A model generated the notes under the pieces. It worked only from the letters and a program-made list of their open reading frames with translations, searched no databases and was not told the origin of the DNA. From Arcticibacter sp. (lineage in GTDB: Bacteria; Bacteroidota; Bacteroidia; 2-12-FULL-35-15), in the NCBI GenBank assembly GCA_021155045.1, contig JAJNQB010000002.1, forward strand, positions 1 to 64,000: 64,000 bases of DNA, read 5' to 3'. Below, in pieces: positions 43,042 to 51,974 of this stretch (positions are counted from its first letter, which is position 1; each line of letters begins with the position of its first letter). Both the position numbers and the translations under genes were made by a program.

Positions 43042-43669
43042 ATTTTTTGTTGTTTTATTTTTATTAATCAATTCCTTCGGTTTTGCTCAGGCACCTCAGG
43101 GTTTCAAACCTATTAAAGACACTGTTGCATTTAAAAACAAAATGCAAGAACAATCGAAATCTATTGCTACAATGGAAAGCGATTTTACACAAGAAAAATA
43201 TTTAAGTGTAATGTCAGAAAAAATAATTTCAAAAGGACATTTTATTTTTAAAAAACAAAATATGCTGCGTTGGGAATATGCTGTTCCTTATGTTTATACC
43301 ATTGCCATTAATAAAGATAAAATGTTTATTAAAGATAAAGGAAAAATTACTAAATACGATATTAATTCAAATAAAATGTTTAAAAGTATTAATGAGATGA
43401 TGGTAAGTACTGTTGATGGAACGCTTTTAAACAATAAAGACTACAAAACATCTTATTACGAAAATGACAAATGCTATTTGTTGGAATTAATACCAATTCA
43501 AAAAGGAGCAAAAGGTTTTTTAAAAGCTATTCACTTGTACATTGATAAAACAGATTATTCTGTAATAAAAGTAAAAATGATAGAACCGGGCGAGGATTAT
43601 ACTCTGATAGAATTTAGTAATCGTAAAACAAATCAAACAATAAGTGATGAAAAATTTATTGTTAAGTAG
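43034..43669 (+). CDS. LolA-like outer-membrane lipoprotein carrier family protein
   Basis: 211 residues with a signal peptide ending G-F-A-Q. The fold fits LolA/LolB: an N-terminal helix (F-K-N-K-M-Q-E-Q-S-K-S-I-A-T-M), S-D-F-T-Q-E-K, and G-H-F-I-F-K-K-Q-N-M-L-R-W-E-Y, as in LolA. LolA-like proteins shuttle acyl-chain-bearing molecules across the periplasm. In aryl-polyene and flexirubin clusters a LolA-like gene is usual, so it may carry a cluster product rather than lipoproteins (inference). It overlaps the deacetylase gene and the next lipoprotein gene by 23 bases. Confidence 0.85.
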   Translation: MNKFFVVLFLLINSFGFAQAPQGFKPIKDTVAFKNKMQEQSKSIATMESDFTQEKYLSVMSEKIISKGHFIFKKQNMLRWEYAVPYVYTIAINKDKMFIKDKGKITKYDINSNKMFKSINEMMVSTVDGTLLNNKDYKTSYYENDKCYLLELIPIQKGAKGFLKAIHLYIDKTDYSVIKVKMIEPGEDYTLIEFSNRKTNQTISDEKFIVK

Positions 43670-44282
43670 TTTTATTTGTTTGCTTTTTTTTTCTGCTTGT
43701 AATCTAGGTCATTACGGCAAACTTGCTAAAGTTGAAAATTCTTCTGAAGATTCTTTGAAATCAATATTCGGGAATAATTTTAATTCATTTTTATTTAAAA
43801 CATACATTGTTGTTTATGGTAAAAACTATAGCGGTTTGCTTGTTACCAAGCAAATTGAGCCCAATGATTACAGAATAATTTTTACTACCGAGCTTGGAAT
43901 GAAATTGTTTGACTTTGAGTTTAAAGATACTACTTTCACTTTGCATTATTGTGTTCCTCAGTTTAATAATCCTAGGTTACTCAAGGTTATTCAAAAAGAC
44001 TTTCAAATTATTTTGATGAACGAAATAAAAGATAAAAAGATTGAAAAGTATATTGATTCTGAAAAAAAATTTGATATATATAAATTAAAATCAAAAAAAA
44101 TGTATAATTATTATTTTGTAAATAAAGAATCAAAAAATATTGATAAAATTGAACATTCAAAAAAACGAGTAAAAAAAACAACATTTACCCTTCATGACTA
44201 TGAAAATGGATTTCCAAATACAATTCTTATTAAACATCATGATATTAAGTTGATGATTGAATTAATTTCTCTTAAAAAATAA
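43647..44282 (+). CDS. Predicted lipoprotein of unknown function
   Basis: 211 residues from ATG 43647 (a GTG lies directly before). Lipoprotein signal L-L-L-S-S-F-I-C-L-L-F-F-S-A-C, lipidated Cys at about 18. The remainder has strand-rich regions (L-V-T-K-Q-I, Y-R-I-I-F-T-T-E-L-G) with many Lys/Glu residues; the middle is compatible with a LolB-like sandwich but I see no decisive motif. Overlaps the LolA-like gene, so probably functions with it, for example as a receptor in the outer membrane (inference). Confidence 0.75.
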   Translation: MKNLLLSSFICLLFFSACNLGHYGKLAKVENSSEDSLKSIFGNNFNSFLFKTYIVVYGKNYSGLLVTKQIEPNDYRIIFTTELGMKLFDFEFKDTTFTLHYCVPQFNNPRLLKVIQKDFQIILMNEIKDKKIEKYIDSEKKFDIYKLKSKKMYNYYFVNKESKNIDKIEHSKKRVKKTTFTLHDYENGFPNTILIKHHDIKLMIELISLKK

Positions 44283-44284
44283 CA

Positions 44285-45046
44285 ATGGATACAAAGCCAT
44301 GCATATATAGCTTACCTGTCTTACTTTATCATCGCATTGTGAATAAAGATTCTATTATAGGCAAACATAAAATTTATGTTTTTGCAAAAAACTTTCGAAA
44401 ACAAATGAAATATTTGAAAGACAATGGTTACCAAACTATTACTTTTTATGATATAAAAAAAAATCCTGAAATGGATTTGTATAAAAAGGTGATTATCACT
44501 TTTGATGATGGTTATGTAGATAACTACGAATTAGCATTTCCCATTCTAAAAGAATATGGACTAAAAGCGTTGATATATCTAGTAACTAAAATTAATCATA
44601 ATGCTTGGGGAGTAAAAGAAGGAGAGCCAAAAATTGATATGATGCACGCAGAACAAGTAAAAGAAATGAGTGATTATGGGATTGAAATGGGTGGGCATAC
44701 ACAGAATCATGTTAATTTATTGCAGCTTGATTCAGACGAACAATTAATAGAAATTAAAGGATCAAAAGAAGATGTAGAAGCAATCACAAAAAAAGAAGCG
44801 ATAAGCTTTGCTTATCCTTTTGGGGGAATAGATGAAAATATTAAATTGATAACAAAGCAAGCGGGTTTTGATTTTGCAGTTTCTACAAACACAGGACCAA
44901 AGCAATTTGGCGATGATCTATTTCAAATCAGAAGGATAGAAATAACTCCAAAAACATCTTTATCAAGTTTTAAAAATAAAGTGAGTGGAAGATATTTTTA
45001 TCCATCTTTTATTAAATCTTTTTTTACAGGCAAACAAACAAAATAA
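44285..45046 (+). CDS. Polysaccharide deacetylase family protein, second in cluster
   Basis: 253 residues without a leader. NodB motifs: L-L-Y-H-R-I near 14, T-F-D-D-G-Y near 73, G-G-H-T-Q-N-H near 138-144 and F-A-Y-P-F-G-G near 178-184. It differs from the first deacetylase and belongs to the group with the L-Y-H-R start found in lipid/polysaccharide export clusters. Its start is 2 bases after the lipoprotein stop. It probably removes N-acetyl from a precursor in the cytoplasm or at the membrane, though the substrate is not known. Confidence 0.9.
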   Translation: MDTKPCIYSLPVLLYHRIVNKDSIIGKHKIYVFAKNFRKQMKYLKDNGYQTITFYDIKKNPEMDLYKKVIITFDDGYVDNYELAFPILKEYGLKALIYLVTKINHNAWGVKEGEPKIDMMHAEQVKEMSDYGIEMGGHTQNHVNLLQLDSDEQLIEIKGSKEDVEAITKKEAISFAYPFGGIDENIKLITKQAGFDFAVSTNTGPKQFGDDLFQIRRIEITPKTSLSSFKNKVSGRYFYPSFIKSFFTGKQTK

Positions 45047-45052
45047 ACTTAT

Positions 45053-45060
45053 TATCTTCG
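45053..45060 (+). promoter_or_regulatory. Possible internal promoter TATCTTCG
   Basis: One mismatch from TAnnTTTG, 16 bases before the glycosyltransferase ATG; weak internal promoter candidate. Confidence 0.3.
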
Positions 45061-45076
45061 AACGAAATATTTACGG

Positions 45077-45958
45077 ATGAAAGTCTCTGGTTTTTCTATT
45101 ATTAAAAATGCAATTAAATTTGATTATCCAATAATTGAAGCTATTACATCTATTTTACCGATTTGTGATGAATTTGTTGTTGCCGTTGGAAATTCTGATG
45201 ATGACACTCTTGGGTATATTAAATCTATAAATTCTCCCAAAATAAAAATTATTGAGACCGTTTGGGATGAGTCATTAAGAGAAGGGGGAAGAGTGTTAGC
45301 TGACGAAACAAATAAAGCGTTTCGGGCAATTTCAAAAGATAGCGATTGGGCATTTTATATTCAGGGCGATGAAGTAATTCATGAAAAAGATTTGCCTAAC
45401 ATTAAAGCAGCTATGCTAAAATACAAAGATGATAAACGAATCGAAGGGTTGCTGTTTGATCATCTTAATTTTTATGGATCTTACGATTATATTGCAGATT
45501 CAAGGCATTGGCAGAAAAAAGAAATACGGGTAATAAAAAATTTAGAAAATATTTATTCGTATAAAGATGCTGTAAGCTTTAGGAAAGATGATAACATTAA
45601 ATTAGATGTTGTTTTGGTTGATGCTTGTATTTTTCATTATGGCTGGGTTAAAACTCCAAAGGCAATGCAGCAAAAGCAATTAGAGTTTCAGAAATTATGG
45701 CATGACGATAATTGGATAAAAGAAAATGTGCCTCAGGTAGATGAGTTTGATTTTTCAAAAGTAGATTCTGTTAATTTATTTAAAGGAACACATCCTAAAG
45801 TGATGGAAGAAAGGCTTAAAAGATTAAACTGGAAATTTTCATTTGACCCTACAAAAGCAAAAAAGGAAAGCTTTAGACGAAGAATTTTAGATAAGATTTA
45901 TAAAACAACTGGTTTACATATAGGAGAATTTAAAAACTATAATATTGTTTCAAAATAA
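45077..45958 (+). CDS. Glycosyltransferase family 2-like protein
   Basis: 293 residues. N-terminal Rossmann-like GT-A start (S-G-F-S-I-I-K-N-A), nucleotide strand D-E-F-V-V-A-V-G-N-S-D-D-D near 30-43, and Q-G-D-E-V near 94-98 in place of the DxD metal motif. The middle (F-Y-G-S-Y-D-Y-I, then H-Y-G-W) is as in GT2 proteins of this type found in Bacteroidota lipid clusters. Probably adds a sugar to a lipid or polymer in the cytoplasm. The dehydratase gene starts 6 bases after it. Confidence 0.85.
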   Translation: MKVSGFSIIKNAIKFDYPIIEAITSILPICDEFVVAVGNSDDDTLGYIKSINSPKIKIIETVWDESLREGGRVLADETNKAFRAISKDSDWAFYIQGDEVIHEKDLPNIKAAMLKYKDDKRIEGLLFDHLNFYGSYDYIADSRHWQKKEIRVIKNLENIYSYKDAVSFRKDDNIKLDVVLVDACIFHYGWVKTPKAMQQKQLEFQKLWHDDNWIKENVPQVDEFDFSKVDSVNLFKGTHPKVMEERLKRLNWKFSFDPTKAKKESFRRRILDKIYKTTGLHIGEFKNYNIVSK

Positions 45959-45964
45959 ATAATT

Positions 45965-46330
45965 ATGCTGCTAAACGATTATTTTAAAATAAAAAATATT
46001 GAATCTGGAGAAAAATATTTAATTGATATTGAATTAAATGCCAATCATAAAGTTTATCAAGGTCATTTTCCTGGTAATCCTGTAGCACCTGGAGTTTGTT
46101 TAACACAAATGGTGAAAGAAACAGTTGAACACATTACTAATAAAAAACTAACGATGGTTACAGGTGACAATATTAAGTTTACTGCTATTTTAAATCCAGA
46201 AATAACTCCATTTGTACAGATGACATTGTCTTTAAAAACAAAAGAAAATGGTTTATTGCAAGCTGATAGCTCAGTTAAATCGGGTGAGATAGGCTATTTT
46301 TCGATTAAGGCTAGTTTTAAGGAAGGATAA
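45965..46330 (+). CDS. Hot-dog fold dehydratase-like protein (FabZ/ApeI type), Gln in place of acidic residue
   Basis: 121 residues, hot-dog fold. Start L-N-D-Y-F-K-I, then H-K-V-Y-Q-G-H-F-P-G-N-P-V-A-P-G-V, holding the catalytic His of FabZ. Where FabZ has Glu in the following helix (P-G-V-x-x-x-E) this has P-G-V-C-L-T-Q, so the usual acid is Gln. This may mean reduced dehydratase activity or a binding role. The size and cluster (deacetylase, LolA, GT2) point to a role like that of aryl-polyene dehydratases. Ketosynthase, ACP and acyltransferase genes usual in such clusters are not in the window. Ends 1 base before the convergent pyrF. Confidence 0.85.
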   Translation: MLLNDYFKIKNIESGEKYLIDIELNANHKVYQGHFPGNPVAPGVCLTQMVKETVEHITNKKLTMVTGDNIKFTAILNPEITPFVQMTLSLKTKENGLLQADSSVKSGEIGYFSIKASFKEG

Positions 46331-46331
46331 A

Positions 46332-47156
46332 TTATAATAAAGGAGTAAGTAATTTTTCCATTTCTTTTTGTAGTTTTTCGGCTTCCATTCTTGCCTTTTC
46401 AGCAAAATCTTTTTCATTACTTGCATAAATAATTCCGCGAGAGGAATTTACAAGCAATCCACATTCTTTATTCATTCCATATTTTACAACATCTTGTAAA
46501 CTTCCTCCTTGTGCACCAACACCTGGAATTAATAAAAAATTATCTGGAACTATTTTTCGTATTTCTGTAAGCATTTCTGCTTTTGTTGCGCCTACCACAT
46601 ACATCATATTTTCTGGATTCCCCCATTTTTGTGATGTTTCAAGTATTTGCTGAAATACTTGTTTGTTATCTCCTAAGCTTAGCGTTTGAAAATCAGAAGC
46701 ACCTTTGTTAGATGTTAATGCCAAAAGAATTACCCATTTATTTTTGTATTCAAAAAAAGGTGTAATACTGTCTTCGCCCATGTATGGAGCAACAGTAATA
46801 GAGTCGAAATCCATTTTTTCTAAAAATGCTTTTGCATACATTTTTGAAGTATTTCCAATATCACCTCTCTTAGCATCGGCAATGGTAAATATTTGGGGAT
46901 AATTTTTATTTATGTAATCAATTGTTTTTTCTAAGCTTATCCATCCTTTTACGCCTTCTGTTTCGTAGAACGCAATATTTGGTTTGTAGGAAACACATAA
47001 ATCATGCGTAGCATCAATTATGTGTTTGTTGAATTCAAAAATAGGGTATTCAGTGTGGAGCAGGTGAGGAGGTATTTTTGTAATATCAGTATCTAAACCA
47101 ATACATAAAAAACTTTTTTTTTGTTTTATGTTTTCAAATAATTCTTTTCTTGTCAT
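46332..47156 (-). CDS. pyrF: Orotidine-5'-phosphate decarboxylase PyrF
   Basis: 274 residues, the longer (type 2) form. Catalytic tetrad area D-A-K-R-G-D-I at about 94-100, family start F-L-C-I-G-L-D-T-D near 16-24, Y-K-P-N near 58, V-V-G-A-T near 200 and the phosphate-binding I-P-G-V-G-A-Q-G-G. The enzyme decarboxylates OMP to UMP, last step of pyrimidine synthesis. Convergent with the dehydratase-like gene. Confidence 0.95.
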   Translation of the reverse strand: MTRKELFENIKQKKSFLCIGLDTDITKIPPHLLHTEYPIFEFNKHIIDATHDLCVSYKPNIAFYETEGVKGWISLEKTIDYINKNYPQIFTIADAKRGDIGNTSKMYAKAFLEKMDFDSITVAPYMGEDSITPFFEYKNKWVILLALTSNKGASDFQTLSLGDNKQVFQQILETSQKWGNPENMMYVVGATKAEMLTEIRKIVPDNFLLIPGVGAQGGSLQDVVKYGMNKECGLLVNSSRGIIYASNEKDFAEKARMEAEKLQKEMEKLLTPLL

Positions 47157-47205
47157 TTTTAAGTTCTTAGTAATTTTTTCGTTATTACTAACGACTATCC
47201 ACTGA

Positions 47206-48285
47206 TTATTGTACCGTTAATCCGCCTTCTTTCATACGTTCTGTGTTTTCAGCCAGTTGCAAAGCATCAATCATTGGGCGAATATCTCCATTCATAAAAT
47301 CAGTTAAATTATATACTGTCATATTAATTCTATGATCTGTAATTCTATTCTGAGGATAATTGTATGTTCGTATTTTTTCTGATCTATCACCTGTTGCAAC
47401 AATAGTTTTTCGTTTTTTCGATGCAGCTTCTAAATGTTTTTGCAATTCTAATTCATATAGTTTGTTTCGAAGCATTACCATTGCTCGTTCTCTATTTCCA
47501 AGTTGAGAACGTTCAATTTGACATGTTACTACAATTCCAGTTGGCTTATGCGTAAGCATTACTTTTGTTTCTACTTTATTTACATTTTGTCCTCCTGCAC
47601 CACCAGAACGAGCTGTTTGCATTTCAATGTCTGCTGGATTGATAACAACATCTACATCTTCTGCTTCGGGCATAACCAAAACGGTTGCAGCAGAGGTATG
47701 CACCCTTCCCATTGTTTCTGTTAAAGGAACGCGTTGAACACGGTGAACTCCTGCTTCAAATTTTAAAATTCCATAAGCATTATCAGACTTTACTTCAATG
47801 ATTACTTCTTTATAACCACCCATTGTTCCATCATTAGAATCAACCACTTCATAACGCATATTGTTGTTTTCTAAAAAGCGAGTGTACATTCTGTATAAAT
47901 CTCCTGCAAAAATACTAGCTTCGTCACCACCAGTGCCTGCACGAATTTCAATTACACAATGTTTAGCATCTTCGGGATCTTTTGGAATAAGCATTTGACG
48001 AATCGCTTCTTCCATTTTTTCTTTTTCAGGATTCAGTTCTTCTAAGTCCATTTTAGCCATCTCAACCATTTCCGGGTCTTTCTCGGTAGCTAATATGGAT
48101 TTGTTGAAATCTATATTTTCACAAACTTTTTTGTAATCATGGTAAGCATTAACAACTTCTGTTAAATCTTTATATTCTTTGTTGAACTTTTTAAATTCTT
48201 TCATATCTCCAATTACTTTTGGATCTGAAAGCTTTTGTTCAACTTCTTCCCATCTTCTTTTTATCGCAGCTAATTTTTCTAACAC
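47206..48285 (-). CDS. prfA: Peptide chain release factor 1 (PrfA)
   Basis: 359 residues, from a GTG ending at 48285. The open frame extends 30 codons further but the promoter at 48316 lies inside that extension, so the GTG is the better start, and it gives the usual RF1 length. The catalytic G-G-Q (231-233) is in S-G-G-A-G-G-Q-N-V-N-K; the G-T-G-G-D-E-A motif before it and the R-V-P-L-T-E-T-x-G-R-V-H-T-S motif are typical. RF1 recognises UAA and UAG and releases the peptide. Confidence 0.95.
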   Translation of the reverse strand: MLEKLAAIKRRWEEVEQKLSDPKVIGDMKEFKKFNKEYKDLTEVVNAYHDYKKVCENIDFNKSILATEKDPEMVEMAKMDLEELNPEKEKMEEAIRQMLIPKDPEDAKHCVIEIRAGTGGDEASIFAGDLYRMYTRFLENNNMRYEVVDSNDGTMGGYKEVIIEVKSDNAYGILKFEAGVHRVQRVPLTETMGRVHTSAATVLVMPEAEDVDVVINPADIEMQTARSGGAGGQNVNKVETKVMLTHKPTGIVVTCQIERSQLGNRERAMVMLRNKLYELELQKHLEAASKKRKTIVATGDRSEKIRTYNYPQNRITDHRINMTVYNLTDFMNGDIRPMIDALQLAENTERMKEGGLTVQ

Positions 48286-48315
48286 GGTGTTATATTGTTG
48301 AATTGTTTTGGTGTG

Positions 48316-48323
48316 CAAAAGTA
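48316..48323 (-). promoter_or_regulatory. Predicted -7 promoter of prfA (TACTTTTG)
   Basis: Minus-strand TACTTTTG, exact consensus, 30 bases before the prfA GTG; it rules out the longer N terminus. Confidence 0.55.
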
Positions 48324-48393
48324 CAAAAAAATGGCTTTGCATTGAGGCTGTTTCTGAGCCTTTTGCTAAAGCCAAATTAAATAAGCTTTTTTG

Positions 48394-49575
48394 CTAATAT
48401 TCAAATTCGCCAAATTCGGATTTAATGGTTAATTTGTTTTTATTACTTGATTCAACTCGTCCAACAATTTGAGCTTCTACATTAAATGATTTTGAAATAT
48501 CAATTATTTCTTGAGCAATATTTTCAGGAACATATAATTCCATGCGGTGTCCCATATTAAAAACTTTGTACATTTCTTTCCAATCGGTTCCGCTTTGTTC
48601 GTGAATAAGTTTAAACAATGGAGGAATAGGAAATAAATTATCTTTTATGATGTGAACATTTTCTGTAAAGTGCAGTACTTTTGTTTGTGCTCCACCGCTA
48701 CAATGTACCATTCCGCTGATTTGTGAACGATATGTATCAAGAATTTTTTTAATTATTGGTGCGTAAGTACGAGTAGGAGAGAGTACTAACTTTCCTGCAC
48801 TTATTGTTTCTTGAGAATTAGTATCAATACTAATATTGTCTGTTAATTTTATTTTACCACTGTAAACAAGAGATTCTGATATTGCAGCATCAAAACTTTC
48901 CGGAAATTTTTTAGCTAAGTATTTTTCAAATACATCATGGCGAGCAGAAGTAAGTCCATTGCTTCCCATTCCGCCATTGTATTCTGTTTCATAAGATGCT
49001 TTTCCGTATGAGGCAAGCCCAACAATTACATCGCCTGCTTTTATTTTTTTATTGTCGATTACATCTGAGCGTTTCATCCTACAAACAACGGTAGAATCAA
49101 CGATTAATGTTCGTACTAAATCTCCAACATCAGCAGTTTCACCACCTGTAGAATAAATTCCAATTCCATAACTTCTTAATTGTTCAAGAATTTCTTCTGT
49201 TCCGTTAATAATGGCGGAAATTATTTCACCTGGAATTAAGTTTTTATTTCTTCCTATTGTTGAAGAAAGTAAAATGTTATCAATAGCGCCTACGCACAAC
49301 AAATCATCTGTATTCATTATAATTGCATCTTGAGCAATGCCTTTCCAAACAGATAAATCTCCTGTTTCTTTCCAATACATATAGGCAAGTGATGATTTTG
49401 TGCCAGCACCGTCTGCATGCATTACAATGCAATAATCTTTGTCGCCACTTAAATAATCAGGAACTATTTTACAAAATGCTTTCGGAAATAAACCTTTATC
49501 AATTTTAGCGATGGCATTATGAACATCTTCTTTGGATGCAGAAACTCCTCGCTGATTATATCTATTATCGTTCAT
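48394..49575 (-). CDS. purM: Phosphoribosylformylglycinamidine cyclo-ligase PurM (AIR synthase)
   Basis: 393 residues. Family start Y-N-Q-R-G-V-S-A-S-K-E-D-V, then H-A-D-G-A-G-T-K-S-S and M-N-T-D-D-L-L-C-V-G-A (nucleotide/Mg site), G-G-E-T-A-D-V-G-D near 145, and a C-terminal M-V-H-C-S-G-G-A-Q-T-K motif. It converts FGAM to AIR, step 5 of purine synthesis. Slightly longer than E. coli PurM (345), as usual in Bacteroidota. Upstream of prfA in the same direction, 108 bases apart. Confidence 0.93.
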   Translation of the reverse strand: MNDNRYNQRGVSASKEDVHNAIAKIDKGLFPKAFCKIVPDYLSGDKDYCIVMHADGAGTKSSLAYMYWKETGDLSVWKGIAQDAIIMNTDDLLCVGAIDNILLSSTIGRNKNLIPGEIISAIINGTEEILEQLRSYGIGIYSTGGETADVGDLVRTLIVDSTVVCRMKRSDVIDNKKIKAGDVIVGLASYGKASYETEYNGGMGSNGLTSARHDVFEKYLAKKFPESFDAAISESLVYSGKIKLTDNISIDTNSQETISAGKLVLSPTRTYAPIIKKILDTYRSQISGMVHCSGGAQTKVLHFTENVHIIKDNLFPIPPLFKLIHEQSGTDWKEMYKVFNMGHRMELYVPENIAQEIIDISKSFNVEAQIVGRVESSNKNKLTIKSEFGEFEY

Positions 49576-49660
49576 GGATGATTTTAATTTTAAAAAGAGA
49601 TTTCTTTCCTTTTAGTCGAAAATGACAACAAGCAAGAGAAACATTTGCACAAAAATAAAA

Positions 49661-49687
49661 ACATCCCGCAATTTACTTGCGGGATGT
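49661..49687 (-). terminator. Terminator of the PorE-like gene
   Basis: ACATCCCGCAA (49661-49671) pairs with TTGCGGGATGT (49677-49687); the minus-strand T run corresponds to the A run at 49651-49660. Confidence 0.85.
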
Positions 49688-49712
49688 TATTATTATTTAT
49701 TAATAATTTAGA

Positions 49713-51824
49713 TTATTCTTCGTCTTCATCCTCAGTTTTAGGCTTAGGGGTTTCAACTGGTTTTGGTAAATCTTTAGGAGCGTTAGGGTCAACAAAATCT
49801 TTACGAAGTACACCGAATACAGTACGTCTGTTTTTCTGCATCAATGCTTCATAAAATTCTTTTGGTTGTCCTTTACTTTCTTTGTTGATGTATGCTTCAG
49901 ATAAAGTGTACATTAATTTATTTTCTGGAGGAGCACTTCTAACTTCTAAAGGGCGTTTTTCACCATAGCCTTTTGGAACCATTCTAGCTGCAGGAATACC
50001 TTTTGATATTAAATAATCAACGCAAGATTTGGCACGAGCCTCAGATAATTTTTGATTTGCTGGATCGCTACCACGGTAATCGGTGTGTGAACTCAACTCA
50101 ATAACAAAGCTTGGGTTATCAATTAAAGTTTGATACAAGAAATCTAAAGAATCTTTAGACTCAGGACGTAAATCAGCTTTTCCTAAATCGTATAATACAT
50201 CAGGGAAACGGATTTCTTTTTCAATTGGAACAAGACAAAAATCATTTTTAAATGTTTTTGATTCTTCAACACCAACAGTAGTTACTTTTGGTTTTTCAGA
50301 GCTTGCTAAAAATCCTTGAGGGGCTTGTGCTGTTTTAACATCATTACCTACTACAATTTGCAATACATAAGAAGTATTTGCGTTTACGTAACGATTTGAG
50401 CCATTTTCAGCAAATTTATAATAACCAGCAGCATCTGTTTTTACTTCAGATGAAGATCCATCAGAGCCAATTAATTTAACTGTTACACCAGGAATAACTT
50501 CTTTGAATTTACAATCTGAAATAACGCCTTCAATAGTAAACAACAATGGAGGTAAAACAAAAGACCAAATATCATCAGAACCTTTTGTTCCTTCACGGTT
50601 AGAAGATAAATAACCACGTTCTTTTTTGCCTTCGAATATAATTCCAAAATCATCACCAGCAGAGTTTATTGGGTATTTCATGTTTACAACATTTCCCCAT
50701 TGGTTTTCACCTTTTTTCTCAGCTTTGAAAATATCTAATCCACCCATTCCTAAATGTCCATTAGAAGAGAAATATAATGTTCCATCATCATGGATAAAAG
50801 GGAATTGTTCTTTTCCTGAAGTATTAATTGTAGTTCCTAAGTTTTTAGGGTCAGCCCATTTTTTAGCTTTTTTATCAAACGTTGTGTACCATAAATCGTT
50901 ATCACCTTGTCCACCTGGCATATTTGATGCAAAAACCATCATTGTACCATCAAGAGATAAGGCAGGAGAAGCATATTTAAAAGAATCTAAGCAAAACTCA
51001 ACTTTAATTGGGTCTCCCCAAGAAGTTCCTTTTCTTGGTGCATACCATAATTGATTGTATGTTTGTTTTCCTTTTTTTACTTCAACTCTAGAAAAAACAA
51101 GCATATCGCCTTTCTTAGTTAAAGCAGGCAAACCTTCGTTGTCTTTTGTATTAACTGGAGGTCCTATAGAAACTGGAGTGCTCCATTTTCCATTTTTATC
51201 CATTGATGTTTCAAATATATCACTGTATAATTCTCCAATAGAACCATCCGTTTCGCTACCAGTAACACCAGGGCGCATTGTTGTGAAATAAATTTTATTG
51301 TATTTTTTATCAGCGTAAGCAGGACAAAAATCAGGGTCTTTTGAATTGATTTGAGCTAAATTTTCTACTTTGTAACGAGTAGGCGCATCTTTCCATTTTT
51401 GAGCTAATTCACATGATTTAGCACCATCTTCTCCGCGAGGGTCAGAGGGAACTTCTTTTTTATAATCATTATAAGCAATTAAAGCTTCGTTATATTTTTC
51501 TTGCGCTTTTTTAGCATCAGCTAGGTATAATTTAGCTTTTGGCTCATTGTAGTTAGCTTTAATAGCCTTTGTGTACCAAGATTCAGATTGTTTCATATCT
51601 CCGATATTGCGGTAACATTCTGCAATTTTAAAGATGATGTAAGCTTTCTTCTCTTTTTTCTTTTCTTTTTCAGACGCTTTTTTATAAAGCTCTATGGCGT
51701 TGCCATATTGTCTTCCGTTAAAAGCGAAGTCTGCGTCTTTCATGTAATTTTTCTGAGCAGATGCATTTACTGACATTAACATTGCTATTCCAAGAATAGC
51801 AGTAAATTTTGTAAATAATTTCAT
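49713..51824 (-). CDS. PorE-like OmpA family protein, second paralogue
   Basis: 703 residues. Signal peptide ends at N-A-S-A-Q. TPR helices about 30-140 (Y-G-N-A-I-E-L-Y-K-K-A; A-E-C-Y-R-N-I-G-D); PD40 propeller about 170-430 (F-S-S-N-G-H-L-G-M-G-G-L, G-Y-L-S-S-N-R-E-G-T-K); CnaB-like domain about 435-530; OmpA domain about 545-650 with S-S-H-T-D-Y-R-G and L-S-E-A-R-A-K-S. A Pro-, Lys- and Glu/Asp-rich tail ends E-D-E-D-E-E. This layout is that of T9SS PorE, which connects PorKLMN/PorP to peptidoglycan. Compared with the copy at 9480-11534 the OmpA domain has an extra 40-residue insertion after it and a long acidic tail. Confidence 0.9.
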   Translation of the reverse strand: MKLFTKFTAILGIAMLMSVNASAQKNYMKDADFAFNGRQYGNAIELYKKASEKEKKKEKKAYIIFKIAECYRNIGDMKQSESWYTKAIKANYNEPKAKLYLADAKKAQEKYNEALIAYNDYKKEVPSDPRGEDGAKSCELAQKWKDAPTRYKVENLAQINSKDPDFCPAYADKKYNKIYFTTMRPGVTGSETDGSIGELYSDIFETSMDKNGKWSTPVSIGPPVNTKDNEGLPALTKKGDMLVFSRVEVKKGKQTYNQLWYAPRKGTSWGDPIKVEFCLDSFKYASPALSLDGTMMVFASNMPGGQGDNDLWYTTFDKKAKKWADPKNLGTTINTSGKEQFPFIHDDGTLYFSSNGHLGMGGLDIFKAEKKGENQWGNVVNMKYPINSAGDDFGIIFEGKKERGYLSSNREGTKGSDDIWSFVLPPLLFTIEGVISDCKFKEVIPGVTVKLIGSDGSSSEVKTDAAGYYKFAENGSNRYVNANTSYVLQIVVGNDVKTAQAPQGFLASSEKPKVTTVGVEESKTFKNDFCLVPIEKEIRFPDVLYDLGKADLRPESKDSLDFLYQTLIDNPSFVIELSSHTDYRGSDPANQKLSEARAKSCVDYLISKGIPAARMVPKGYGEKRPLEVRSAPPENKLMYTLSEAYINKESKGQPKEFYEALMQKNRRTVFGVLRKDFVDPNAPKDLPKPVETPKPKTEDEDEE

Positions 51825-51937
51825 ATCGGTTTTAGGTTTTACTTTTTATAGGCTGCTAAAATAAATAAATATTTGAAACAAAAAAATTCTTTATCGAAAT
51901 ATTATTTGGCTAGTAATATATTGTTTATTAAAGTTAA

Positions 51938-51967
51938 AAACACCTGAAAATTGATTTTCAGGTGTTT
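51938..51967 (-). terminator. Terminator of glnN
   Basis: A 13-bp stem AAACACCTGAAAA / TTTTCAGGTGTTT with loop TTGA, just past the minus-strand glutamine synthetase stop. Confidence 0.75.
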
Positions 51968-51974
51968 GCGTTTA

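Noticed and set aside
50626..51054. 142-residue plus-strand open frame
   Set aside because: Antisense shadow inside the PorE-like gene (49713-51824), without promoter, leader or recognisable domain.
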